This document shows, piece after piece, positions 1 to 6,153 of a stretch of DNA of 26,522 nucleotides. A program made the position numbers and the translations under genes. Under the pieces are notes generated by a model. That model was not told where the DNA came from and did not search any database. It saw nothing but the letters and a program-made list of their open reading frames with translations. Source of the DNA: CAWUJT01 sp963922715 (lineage in GTDB: Bacteria > Pseudomonadota > Alphaproteobacteria > Rhodobacterales > Rhodobacteraceae); contig CAWUJT010000017.1 of NCBI GenBank assembly GCA_963922715.1, forward strand, positions 1 to 26,522, in the 5' to 3' direction. How positions within the stretch are numbered: position 1 is the stretch's first letter; each line of letters opens with the position of its first letter.

Positions 1-98
1 ACAAAAGCCAAAACGGACCGGATCAGCCGTGTTCGAAGCTCTGCAAGATGCTCGATCAACGGCGCAGCGCTGCCTTCCATCTCGTCTTTGCCACTCAT
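1..98 (-). CDS. tatC: TatC, Sec-independent translocase subunit (N-terminus only, cut by window edge)
   Basis: Only the first 32 or so codons are present. The reading frame starts at the ATG whose complement ends at 98 and overlaps the tatB stop codon as ATGA, which suggests translational coupling. The peptide has a short polar start followed by PLIEHLAELRTRLIRSVLAF, the cytoplasmic N-terminus and start of the first membrane helix typical of TatC. TatC is the polytopic inner-membrane receptor that recognises twin-arginine signal peptides together with TatB. Position as third gene after tatA and tatB supports the call. The rest of the gene lies outside the window. Confidence 0.9.
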   Translation of the reverse strand, partial: MSGKDEMEGSAAPLIEHLAELRTRLIRSVLAF

Positions 99-556
99 GC
101 GCTTTGGTCCTTTTCAGGCACTTGCGTTTCTTCAGCTTTCGCTTCCAGTTCTTCAGCTTTCGCCAAGGCGTCAGCGGCTTCCTTGGCTTTGCGCTCGGCT
201 TGCATCCGCGCTGTCTTCGCCTGGATTTTTGCCGACTGCGCTTTACGCTCAGCCGTGAGCTTACCGGTTTCACTGTCTGAGTCGATATCATTCAAAGAGA
301 AATTCGTAGCGTCTTTTACGGCATCCATGGCCGCAGACGCTGGGTTTTTCATAGCCTTAAAGCTAGAGGCAGCGCCCTTCATGCCGCTCTGATCAGCCGC
401 GTCATCCATCGCCTGGCTGAATTCCCGCGCCATACCACGCATTTTTCCGACAAATTCACCCGCACGTCGAAACAAAACCGGCAGGTCTTTGGGCCCAACA
501 ACGATCAAGGCCACAATGCCAATCACAAGCAACTCGGTAAAGCCGAGGTCAAACAC
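95..556 (-). CDS. tatB: TatB, twin-arginine translocase subunit
   Basis: 153 aa. It begins MFDLGFTELLVIGIVALIVV followed by GPKDLP, the TatB/TatA-type single N-terminal membrane helix with a Glu in the helix and the GP hinge, then an amphipathic helix rich in Arg and Glu (about 26-60) and a long charged, Ala/Lys/Glu-rich cytoplasmic tail likely to be helical. TatB works with TatC as the receptor for folded proteins carrying an RR signal. The length is usual for TatB and clearly longer than the TatA next door. The stop overlaps the tatC start, and 18 bases separate it from tatA. No other product is plausible. Confidence 0.93.
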   Translation of the reverse strand: MFDLGFTELLVIGIVALIVVGPKDLPVLFRRAGEFVGKMRGMAREFSQAMDDAADQSGMKGAASSFKAMKNPASAAMDAVKDATNFSLNDIDSDSETGKLTAERKAQSAKIQAKTARMQAERKAKEAADALAKAEELEAKAEETQVPEKDQSA

Positions 557-574
557 GAGAGCCGTATCCTACGT

Positions 575-793
575 TTAGACTTTGTCTTGCTCGGGCGTGA
601 CGTCGCGAGCGGTCTCTCCGGTATCATCCTTTGCCGCTTCAATTTCTTCAGTACCGTCTTTGACACCCTTTTTGAACGCTGTGATCCCTTTGCCCACTTC
701 GCCCATCAAAGAGGAAATCTTGCCGCGCCCAAACAGCACAAGGACAACGATTGCAATTAATAAGATACCTGGTAAGCCTATGTTGTTTAACAT
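575..793 (-). CDS. tatA: TatA, twin-arginine translocase pore subunit
   Basis: 72 aa from the chosen ATG at 793 (MLNNIGLPGILLIAIVVLVL), which has AAGGAG a few bases upstream; an in-frame start 24 codons earlier lacks this support and would add a polar extension before the membrane helix, unlike TatA proteins. It shows one N-terminal membrane helix, the FGRGK hinge, an amphipathic helix (about 22-42) and a short acidic tail. TatA oligomerises to form the passage for folded proteins. It is the first tat gene after the nlpD-like gene, with a 130-base gap that may hold a promoter. Confidence 0.93.
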   Translation of the reverse strand: MLNNIGLPGILLIAIVVLVLFGRGKISSLMGEVGKGITAFKKGVKDGTEEIEAAKDDTGETARDVTPEQDKV

Positions 794-867
794 ATGCACA
801 CTCCTTTTGAATTGACGCCTATCCGCGCCATGTGATTGTGACGCCCCATAGTAGTGATACATCACAT

Positions 868-896
868 GAGATAAAAGTACGCATTTTGATTAGCAA
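868..896 (-). promoter_or_regulatory. possible promoter for tatABC
   Basis: Read on the minus strand, TTGCTA (891-896) and TATCTC (868-873) are 17 bases apart in the gap between the nlpD-like gene and tatA. A dyad, GTGAT-AC-ATCAC (854-865), lies right at the expected transcription start. The match to consensus is only moderate, so read-through from surE-pcm-nlpD remains possible. Confidence 0.25.
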
Positions 897-923
897 TGTC
901 TTTCTCCAAATACAGTGATTATC

Positions 924-2060
924 CTACTCTTGGATATAGGGGGCCGGATCAATCGCTTCAAATCCGCGACGCAATTCGAAGTGGAGTGACGGTGTCTCGG
1001 CCTCTCGCACGATTGCGATTGTTTGACCCGTGCTTACAGTATCCCCCCTTTCAACACGCAAATCATCAATATTGGCATAGACTGTCAAAATCTCGTCGGA
1101 ATGTCTCAGCACAAGGACAGGGATTTGATCCGTGGACCGGGTTATCGTCGCAACAAGGCCATCGGCTGCTGCATAAACCGGGCTGCCAGCCTCGGCAGCA
1201 TAATCAATCCCATCGTTACGTTGTGAAAAAGGGGCTAAAACCTCGCCGTCTACTGGTTTGCGCAAAACGATCACAAGTTCTCCCTGGGGAGGCTGTGGAA
1301 GTTGTTGGACAGTTGTTTGAGAGCGATTCGCATCCAAATTTGGGCTGGGTGGAAGCGTTTGAGTCTCTATCGGTTCGGGCAAGGCATTCGCAGCAGAGGG
1401 CGGCAGAGGTGTAATAGACCCTTGACCTGGTGCCGGGGGCGGTTGATCGCGTGGCAGGCTGTCAACGATCAACGGGATGATCAGATATTGCCCCTCTCGC
1501 ACGGACAAATCGGGCCCTAATCCATTCCAGTCGGCCAATGCGCGAGGGCTGACACCGTAAAAACGTGCGATGGAAAACGTGGTTTCTCCTCTCATCACTT
1601 GATGGCGAATAGGTTCTGGCGTGAAACTGTTGTCGTCCTCAAATGATGAAGAGCCACTCACGCGGTCTATCGCTGCGCTTGCTATGGCCGTGATATCAGG
1701 GCGTTCCTCTGTGGTATTTGTTGGGAGAATATAGGGTAGCGCCAAAATCTCCCCAGTGCGCAGTGGATCGGTTGGTGTAAGCCCATTAAACTGCGCCAAT
1801 TCTTCGGGGTTCATCCCGATACGTGCTGCAACGGACGTCACGGTATCATCGCGTTGCGCAACCACGACCTGATAGCTGCGATAGGTGATCAAGCCATTTT
1901 GATCGGGTTCCGGCCGGGGCTCCGTCACGGATCGCGCAGCATCCGATGTGTCAAATCCTCCAGCCTGGCCACGGAAATCTGGATCAAACCCCTCGCATCC
2001 AGTAAAAGCCAGTATAGACAAAAGACTGAGGGTCGAAAAATATCGCGTGTGAAGATGCAT
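924..2060 (-). CDS. nlpD: NlpD/DipM-like lipoprotein with two LysM domains and a degenerate LytM (M23) domain
   Basis: 378 aa. A lipoprotein signal ends in the lipobox FTGC with the lipidated Cys at residue 22. Two LysM peptidoglycan-binding domains follow (about 62-109 and 152-197), then a Pro/Gln-rich linker (about 203-260) and a C-terminal LytM/M23 fold (about 265-375). The metal site looks broken: the first His is Asn282 (NDGID, Asp286 kept), the YAH motif reads YAN (330), and the HxH motif reads SLH (358-360). NlpD and EnvC of E. coli are similarly degenerate and activate amidases instead of cutting peptidoglycan; I infer the same here, with the AmiC at 14036-15265 as a likely partner. 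The surE-pcm-nlpD order is conserved widely. GAGGAG lies 9 bases before the ATG. Confidence 0.85.
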   Translation of the reverse strand: MHLHTRYFSTLSLLSILAFTGCEGFDPDFRGQAGGFDTSDAARSVTEPRPEPDQNGLITYRSYQVVVAQRDDTVTSVAARIGMNPEELAQFNGLTPTDPLRTGEILALPYILPTNTTEERPDITAIASAAIDRVSGSSSFEDDNSFTPEPIRHQVMRGETTFSIARFYGVSPRALADWNGLGPDLSVREGQYLIIPLIVDSLPRDQPPPAPGQGSITPLPPSAANALPEPIETQTLPPSPNLDANRSQTTVQQLPQPPQGELVIVLRKPVDGEVLAPFSQRNDGIDYAAEAGSPVYAAADGLVATITRSTDQIPVLVLRHSDEILTVYANIDDLRVERGDTVSTGQTIAIVREAETPSLHFELRRGFEAIDPAPYIQE

Positions 2061-2109
2061 AATGAACCACTCCTCGATTATTCCGCTTTCATCCAGATTA
2101 TATTAGGCG

Positions 2110-2748
2110 TTAATCTTCAGGATTACCGATGACAAGAGGAACAAATCGCACATGCATAAGATCCTCATAGTCAAACCCATGATCTGTCTTAGTTACTTTT
2201 AGTAACGTTTGAACTGTATCGGATTGGCCAACTGGCAGAACCATAATACCGCCTGGTTTCAGCTGATTGAGCAATGTGCCGGGGGGATCCTCTGCTGCTG
2301 CGGTTACAAGAATACGATCGAATGGGGCCTGTTGTGTAAGGCCAAGCGTCCCGTCTCCAGTCAAAACAGTAACATTTGTCAATCCAAGTTGAAGCATGCG
2401 GGCATTGGCCGCCCGTACTAAGGTCTTATGCCGATCAATCGTATAAACGCGGCGTGCAACATGACTTAATATAGCCGCCTGATAGCCAGAACCCGTCCCT
2501 ATTTCGAGCACTTTATCGCGCGGGTTTACAGCCAAAGCCTGTGTCATATAGGCAACAATCGAGGGCTGAGAGATCGTCTGCCCGCTCGCAATGGGCAGGG
2601 CCGTATCGTGATAAGCGCGCGTTGCAAAAGCACCCTGAACGAAATGTGCGCGGTCGACCTTTTCCATCGCCATCAGTGTACGTCTATCTGTAATACCGGC
2701 ACTGCGCAGGTGAAAGAGAAATTGCATCGTCTGCTCAGCAGTCGCCAT
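2110..2748 (-). CDS. pcm: protein-L-isoaspartate O-methyltransferase
   Basis: 212 aa, the usual length. It shows the PCMT N-terminal region with GQTIS (Ser60, followed by QPSIVAYMT), and SAM-binding motif I VLEIGTGSGYQ (80-90) in a Rossmann methyltransferase fold. The enzyme methylates L-isoaspartyl residues formed by protein ageing so that they can return to Asp. The start codon lies three bases beyond the surE stop, so the two are almost certainly co-transcribed, as in many proteobacteria. The nlpD-like gene follows 49 bases later. Cytoplasmic; nothing unusual seen. Confidence 0.95.
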   Translation of the reverse strand: MATAEQTMQFLFHLRSAGITDRRTLMAMEKVDRAHFVQGAFATRAYHDTALPIASGQTISQPSIVAYMTQALAVNPRDKVLEIGTGSGYQAAILSHVARRVYTIDRHKTLVRAANARMLQLGLTNVTVLTGDGTLGLTQQAPFDRILVTAAAEDPPGTLLNQLKPGGIMVLPVGQSDTVQTLLKVTKTDHGFDYEDLMHVRFVPLVIGNPED

Positions 2749-2751
2749 CTC

Positions 2752-3534
2752 TCAGCTCCAAATAGAATTTAGGGTTTTCAAAGCTTCGAAATCGGTTAGA
2801 TCGGCTCGCATTGGCGTGACAGAAATATAGCCTGCGAGATTTGCGGCAACATCGCTTCCGGGTTCGGCCGGGTCAGCCTGTACACCCCCTTTAGCCCAAA
2901 GAAAAAGGCGCCCCGAGGGCGAATGATGTGGCACAACAGAAAATCGCGCTGGACCGCGATAACCTTGACTGGTGGCTTGGACACCTTTCACATCTTCGCT
3001 TGCACATGGGGGGAAATTCACGTTGTAGAAGATTTTATACCCCTCTCCCCCCCAAGGTGCTTCGCTTAACATACACCGCAGAAGAGCCACACCATGGGTA
3101 ACAGCACTTTCAAAAGGGTTGTCCAATTTTGCATTACAAGGGCCAAAATATTGCGACAGCGCTACAGAATGTACGCCTTGCAAAGCGCCCTCCAAAGCCC
3201 CTCCAAGAGTGCCGGAATAAACGGCATTTTCACCTGCGTTATTGCCACGATTGACACCGGAGAGTATCAAATCCGGCGCGTCTGGGAGCACATGATGCAG
3301 CGCGGCCAAAACACAATCGGCCGGAGAGCCTTCGACCGCATAACGACGCGGTCCAAATTCTGAAATCATCGTCGGATGGGTATAGGAAATGGCATGCGCC
3401 ACCCCCGACTGCTCGAAGGCGGGCGCTACGATCCAGACCTCGCCGTCAGCGCCAGAAAGTTCTATCGCCATCTCATGTAGCACAGCCAGGCCAGGGGCAT
3501 AAATGCCATCGTCGTTGGTAATCAGAATGCGCAT
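2752..3534 (-). CDS. surE: 5'/3'-nucleotidase SurE
   Basis: 260 aa, normal for the family. The N-terminus MRILITNDDGIYAPG carries the metal-binding Asp8-Asp9 pair; Ser43 (EQSG) and Asn95 (SGVNRGNN) complete the usual metal site, and SGTLGGALEG follows. SurE is a divalent-metal-dependent phosphatase acting on nucleoside 5'- and 3'-monophosphates, linked to stationary-phase survival. It is the first gene of the minus-strand run surE-pcm-nlpD-tatABC; AAGAGG sits 7 bases before the ATG. The 145-base gap upstream contains nested inverted repeats that may be regulatory (3563-3595). Confidence 0.95.
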   Translation of the reverse strand: MRILITNDDGIYAPGLAVLHEMAIELSGADGEVWIVAPAFEQSGVAHAISYTHPTMISEFGPRRYAVEGSPADCVLAALHHVLPDAPDLILSGVNRGNNAGENAVYSGTLGGALEGALQGVHSVALSQYFGPCNAKLDNPFESAVTHGVALLRCMLSEAPWGGEGYKIFYNVNFPPCASEDVKGVQATSQGYRGPARFSVVPHHSPSGRLFLWAKGGVQADPAEPGSDVAANLAGYISVTPMRADLTDFEALKTLNSIWS

Positions 3535-3562
3535 GTCTAGGCCTCTTGAGCTATTAATTTCT

Positions 3563-3595
3563 AATAATCTTTGTGAACGTTCTAAAATGATTATT
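3563..3595. promoter_or_regulatory. nested inverted repeat upstream of surE, candidate operator
   Basis: AATAATC (3563-3569) and GATTATT (3589-3595) are perfect 7-base inverted arms; between them, nearly centred, is the 8-base palindrome GAACGTTC (3575-3582). The element lies 29-61 bases before the surE ATG in an AT-rich gap. It may be a protein-binding site. The right arm runs into TTTTTT on the plus strand, but no plus-strand gene ends nearby, so a terminator role is unlikely. Confidence 0.3.
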
Positions 3596-3679
3596 TTTTG
3601 TGAATCCTCTCGGTGATCATGGTATCCTTTTGCTTCGGTTTATTGAACAAAAACTTTATCAGCACTTAGCATCTTTGGC

Positions 3680-4462
3680 TTAAGACCAATTCGGCTTTCG
3701 CTTTTCGATAAAGGCTTGCATGCCCTCCTGCGTGTCTGGATTGGCCAGGTTTGTCACCATGGCAGCACGGGTGTAAGTGTAGGCAACGTCGAGGGTCATT
3801 TCGAGTTGTTCATAGAAAGCCCGCTTTCCGATACGCACGGCGGCGTTTAGCTTGCTGGCCACAGTCTCCGCCAGTTCGGCAGTTTCCTCAGCCAGTACCC
3901 CAGTATGAACAACACGATTAACAAGGCCCAAAGCTTCCGCTTGTTGCGCTAAAATGAATTCCCCTGTTGTCAGCATTTCGAACGCTTTTTTGCGCGGCAC
4001 AGTGCGTGAAAGTGCAACCATAGGGGTGGAGCAAAAAAGGCCAATATTAACACCATTGACGCCAAAGCGTGCGTCTTCAGCAGCCACCGCCATATCACAA
4101 GCCGCCACCAATTGGCAGCCGGCGGCTGTGGCCAACCCATGCACCTGGGCGATCACAGGCTGTGGCAAGTCGCGGATCTGCAACATCATCGCCGCACATC
4201 TGTCAAAAAGGTCCGCAAATCCCGCTGTACCGCCGTCCTCTGATTGCCGCATCGCCTGCATATGACGAATATTATGGCCCGCGCAAAACGCTTTGCCTGC
4301 AGCGCGCAGCACGACAACTTTCTGGTCACTCTGTGCGATATCCTTAAATACCTCTGAAAGCTTGGCAATCATCGCGTTGGACAGGCTGTTGAGTGTGGTA
4401 GGGTCGTTCAACGTCAGCCAAGTGACAGATCTGTGATCTTCGCGCAGCACAATATCGGACAT
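3680..4462 (-). CDS. enoyl-CoA hydratase/isomerase family protein, ECHDC3-like, probably without the usual catalytic glutamates
   Basis: 260 aa, a full-length crotonase fold. The CoA/oxyanion-hole segments are visible as FCAGHNI (59-65) and HGLATAAGC (108-116). In classical enoyl-CoA hydratases the two catalytic Glu (144 and 164 of the rat enzyme) follow these segments; here the first falls on Gln117 (GCQLVAACD) and the second on about Gly137 (VNGVNIGLF). The run GVNIGLFCSTPMVALSR resembles the ECHDC3 subgroup, whose activity is uncertain. It probably binds an acyl-CoA, but hydratase activity should not be assumed. It is divergent from the thioesterase gene at 4518 with 55 bases between the starts. 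Confidence 0.85.
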   Translation of the reverse strand: MSDIVLREDHRSVTWLTLNDPTTLNSLSNAMIAKLSEVFKDIAQSDQKVVVLRAAGKAFCAGHNIRHMQAMRQSEDGGTAGFADLFDRCAAMMLQIRDLPQPVIAQVHGLATAAGCQLVAACDMAVAAEDARFGVNGVNIGLFCSTPMVALSRTVPRKKAFEMLTTGEFILAQQAEALGLVNRVVHTGVLAEETAELAETVASKLNAAVRIGKRAFYEQLEMTLDVAYTYTRAAMVTNLANPDTQEGMQAFIEKRKPNWS

Positions 4463-4483
4463 TGCATTTTCCCCTCATCTCGC

Positions 4484-4501
4484 GCCAATTTAACCATTGG
4501 C
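4484..4501. promoter_or_regulatory. 18-bp dyad between divergent acyl-CoA genes, candidate operator
   Basis: GCCAAT (4484-4489) and ATTGGC (4496-4501) are perfect 6-base inverted arms separated by TTAACC. The dyad occupies the middle of the 55-base region between the divergent starts at 4462 and 4518, immediately before the AGGAGG of the thioesterase gene. A regulator bound here could control both genes. Function is inferred only from position and symmetry. Confidence 0.4.
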
Positions 4502-4517
4502 ATCTCAGGAGGAAAGC

Positions 4518-4946
4518 ATGGAATTGAAAATGGACATCCCCGCATTGCAAGATTTTTTGAAACGCGACTTTCCGCAAGCAGCAGGCCTGTTTGAATTTGT
4601 CGGATTGACAGAGCACGGCGTTACCATGGCACTGATTGCCTCCGAGGCGCATTTGCGTCCAGGCGGAACAATTTCTGGGCCAGCAATGTTCGGCCTGGCG
4701 GATGTTTGTGCGTATTTCTGTGTGATGTCCCGGCTTGGCCCGGTGGCCTTGGCGGTCACAACCAATTGCAGCATCGATTTCATGCGTAAACCTGGGCCTG
4801 GGCGACTGATCTGTCATATGGAACTTTTGAAACTTGGGCGGCACTTGGCCGTGGCCGATGGTAAGCTGTTTGCGCAGAGTGATACCGATAACGCTGTTGC
4901 CCGTGCCACGCTGACCTATTCGATCCCGCCAAAGGGTTCCGTTTAG
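4518..4946 (+). CDS. PaaI-family hotdog thioesterase
   Basis: 142 aa. The ATG at 4518 is chosen because AGGAGG (4507-4512) ends 5 bases before it; the in-frame start seven codons earlier has no such site. The protein is a single hotdog domain: a first strand/helix region, the segment LRPGGTISGPAMFGLADVCAY (central helix, about 46-66), then a long strand region with LAVTTNCSIDFMRK typical of PaaI-like thioesterases. Members hydrolyse acyl-CoA or aryl-CoA thioesters; the substrate here is unknown. It faces the ECHDC3-like gene and is followed after 139 bases by rplM. Confidence 0.8.
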   Translation: MELKMDIPALQDFLKRDFPQAAGLFEFVGLTEHGVTMALIASEAHLRPGGTISGPAMFGLADVCAYFCVMSRLGPVALAVTTNCSIDFMRKPGPGRLICHMELLKLGRHLAVADGKLFAQSDTDNAVARATLTYSIPPKGSV

Positions 4947-5020
4947 AATAGTAATTTGGGGTGTTAGGATACCTTATGTATAAATAACTGTTTTTACTGT
5001 GCAATAAATATAAAATCTCA

Positions 5021-5049
5021 TTGACATTTCTTTTTAGATACCTCAAAGA
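5021..5049 (+). promoter_or_regulatory. rplM: candidate promoter for rplM-rpsI
   Basis: A perfect -35 box TTGACA (5021-5026) lies 59 bases before the rplM ATG. The -10 region at 5043-5049 (TCAAAGA) is poor. The surrounding 139-base gap is AT-rich. No terminator hairpin for the upstream thioesterase gene was found. Confidence 0.35.
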
Positions 5050-5085
5050 CTCGCAAATTAAAATTTGTATGTCCAAGAGGCACTT

Positions 5086-5544
5086 ATGAAAACCTATACA
5101 GTCACACCTGATGATATCGATAAAAAGTGGATTTTGATTGACGCCGAAGGAATCGTGCTGGGGCGGCTCGCGTCTATCGTGGCCACGCGCCTGCGCGGCA
5201 AACATAAACCAAGTTTTACCCCCTCGATGGATATGGGCGACAACGTAATCGTGGTAAATGCCAAGAAGGTGCAACTGACGGGTAACAAGCGCATGAAACC
5301 CAACTATTGGCATACAGGTTATCCTGGAGGCATTAAATCACGCACAACCGGACAAATTCTTGACGGTGAACATCCAGAGCGTGTGGTGATGCAAGCCGTT
5401 AAACGGATGCTACCGGGTGGTCCACTATCGCGCAAGCAAATGACCAACTTGCGTGTTTATGCAGGCAAAGAACATCCACATGAGGCGCAGCAACCTGAAG
5501 CTCTTGATATTGCAGCGTTGAACAAGAAAAACACCCGGAGTTAA
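5086..5544 (+). CDS. rplM: 50S ribosomal protein L13
   Basis: 152 aa from the ATG at 5086, preceded by AAGAGG; an in-frame start 7 codons upstream would add residues not found in L13 proteins. The sequence has the L13 landmarks WILIDAEGIVLGRLAS, LRGKHKPSFTPSMDMGD, the YWHTGYPGG segment and the basic MLPGGPLSRKQ region. L13 is an early-assembling 50S subunit protein bound to 23S rRNA. It is followed after five bases by rpsI, the pairing found across bacteria. Confidence 0.97.
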   Translation: MKTYTVTPDDIDKKWILIDAEGIVLGRLASIVATRLRGKHKPSFTPSMDMGDNVIVVNAKKVQLTGNKRMKPNYWHTGYPGGIKSRTTGQILDGEHPERVVMQAVKRMLPGGPLSRKQMTNLRVYAGKEHPHEAQQPEALDIAALNKKNTRS

Positions 5545-5549
5545 GCGAT

Positions 5550-6038
5550 ATGGCTGATCAAATAAACACACTCGAAGATCTCCAGGCCGTTGCTGGGGGC
5601 GATAACGTGCAGGTTATAGAACAAGCGCCGCGGGAGCCGGTACGCGATAACCTTGGCCGGTCTTATGCAACGGGTAAACGCAAAGATGCTGTGGCGCGGG
5701 TCTGGATTAAACCTGGGTCTGGAAAGGTGATAGTGAATGGCAAGGATATTGCTCAATACTTCGCACGCCCTGTTTTACAGATGATTTTACGTCAACCTTT
5801 CGAGATTACCGATCGGGAAGGTCAGTTCGATGTCATGGCCACGGTCACCGGCGGTGGCTTATCAGGGCAAGCTGGCGCTGTGAAACACGGCATATCGAAA
5901 GCTTTGCAACTTTATGAACCTGATTTACGCGCCTCTCTTAAAGCGGCAGGTTTTCTTACACGCGACAGCCGCGTTGTTGAGCGTAAAAAATACGGCAAGC
6001 GCAAAGCACGACGCAGCTTTCAGTTTTCTAAGCGCTGA
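5550..6038 (+). CDS. rpsI: 30S ribosomal protein S9
   Basis: 162 aa. The first 35 or so residues are an acidic, variable extension common in alphaproteobacterial S9. The conserved domain starts near SYATGKRKDAVARVW and includes VTGGGLSGQAGAVKHGISKAL, and the protein ends in the basic KYGKRKARRSFQFSKR tail that reaches the decoding P site. It is five bases from rplM and co-transcribed with it. About 115 bases separate it from dnaG. Confidence 0.97.
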   Translation: MADQINTLEDLQAVAGGDNVQVIEQAPREPVRDNLGRSYATGKRKDAVARVWIKPGSGKVIVNGKDIAQYFARPVLQMILRQPFEITDREGQFDVMATVTGGGLSGQAGAVKHGISKALQLYEPDLRASLKAAGFLTRDSRVVERKKYGKRKARRSFQFSKR

Positions 6039-6096
6039 GTACAGAATACAATCTGTCTCAAACAAAAGCACAGCCCAGCGCTTTCGAGAAATTAAA

Positions 6097-6124
6097 TTGA
6101 TACGAGTCGGGCTTAGGCTAGACA
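6097..6124 (+). promoter_or_regulatory. dnaG: candidate promoter for dnaG
   Basis: TTGATA (6097-6102) and TAGACA (6119-6124) are 16 bases apart in the rpsI-dnaG gap; the start of transcription would fall about 20-25 bases before the dnaG ATG. Moderate match to a sigma-70-type promoter. Confidence 0.35.
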
Positions 6125-6153
6125 GATGCCCTCAGAGAGATGATATTTGAATC

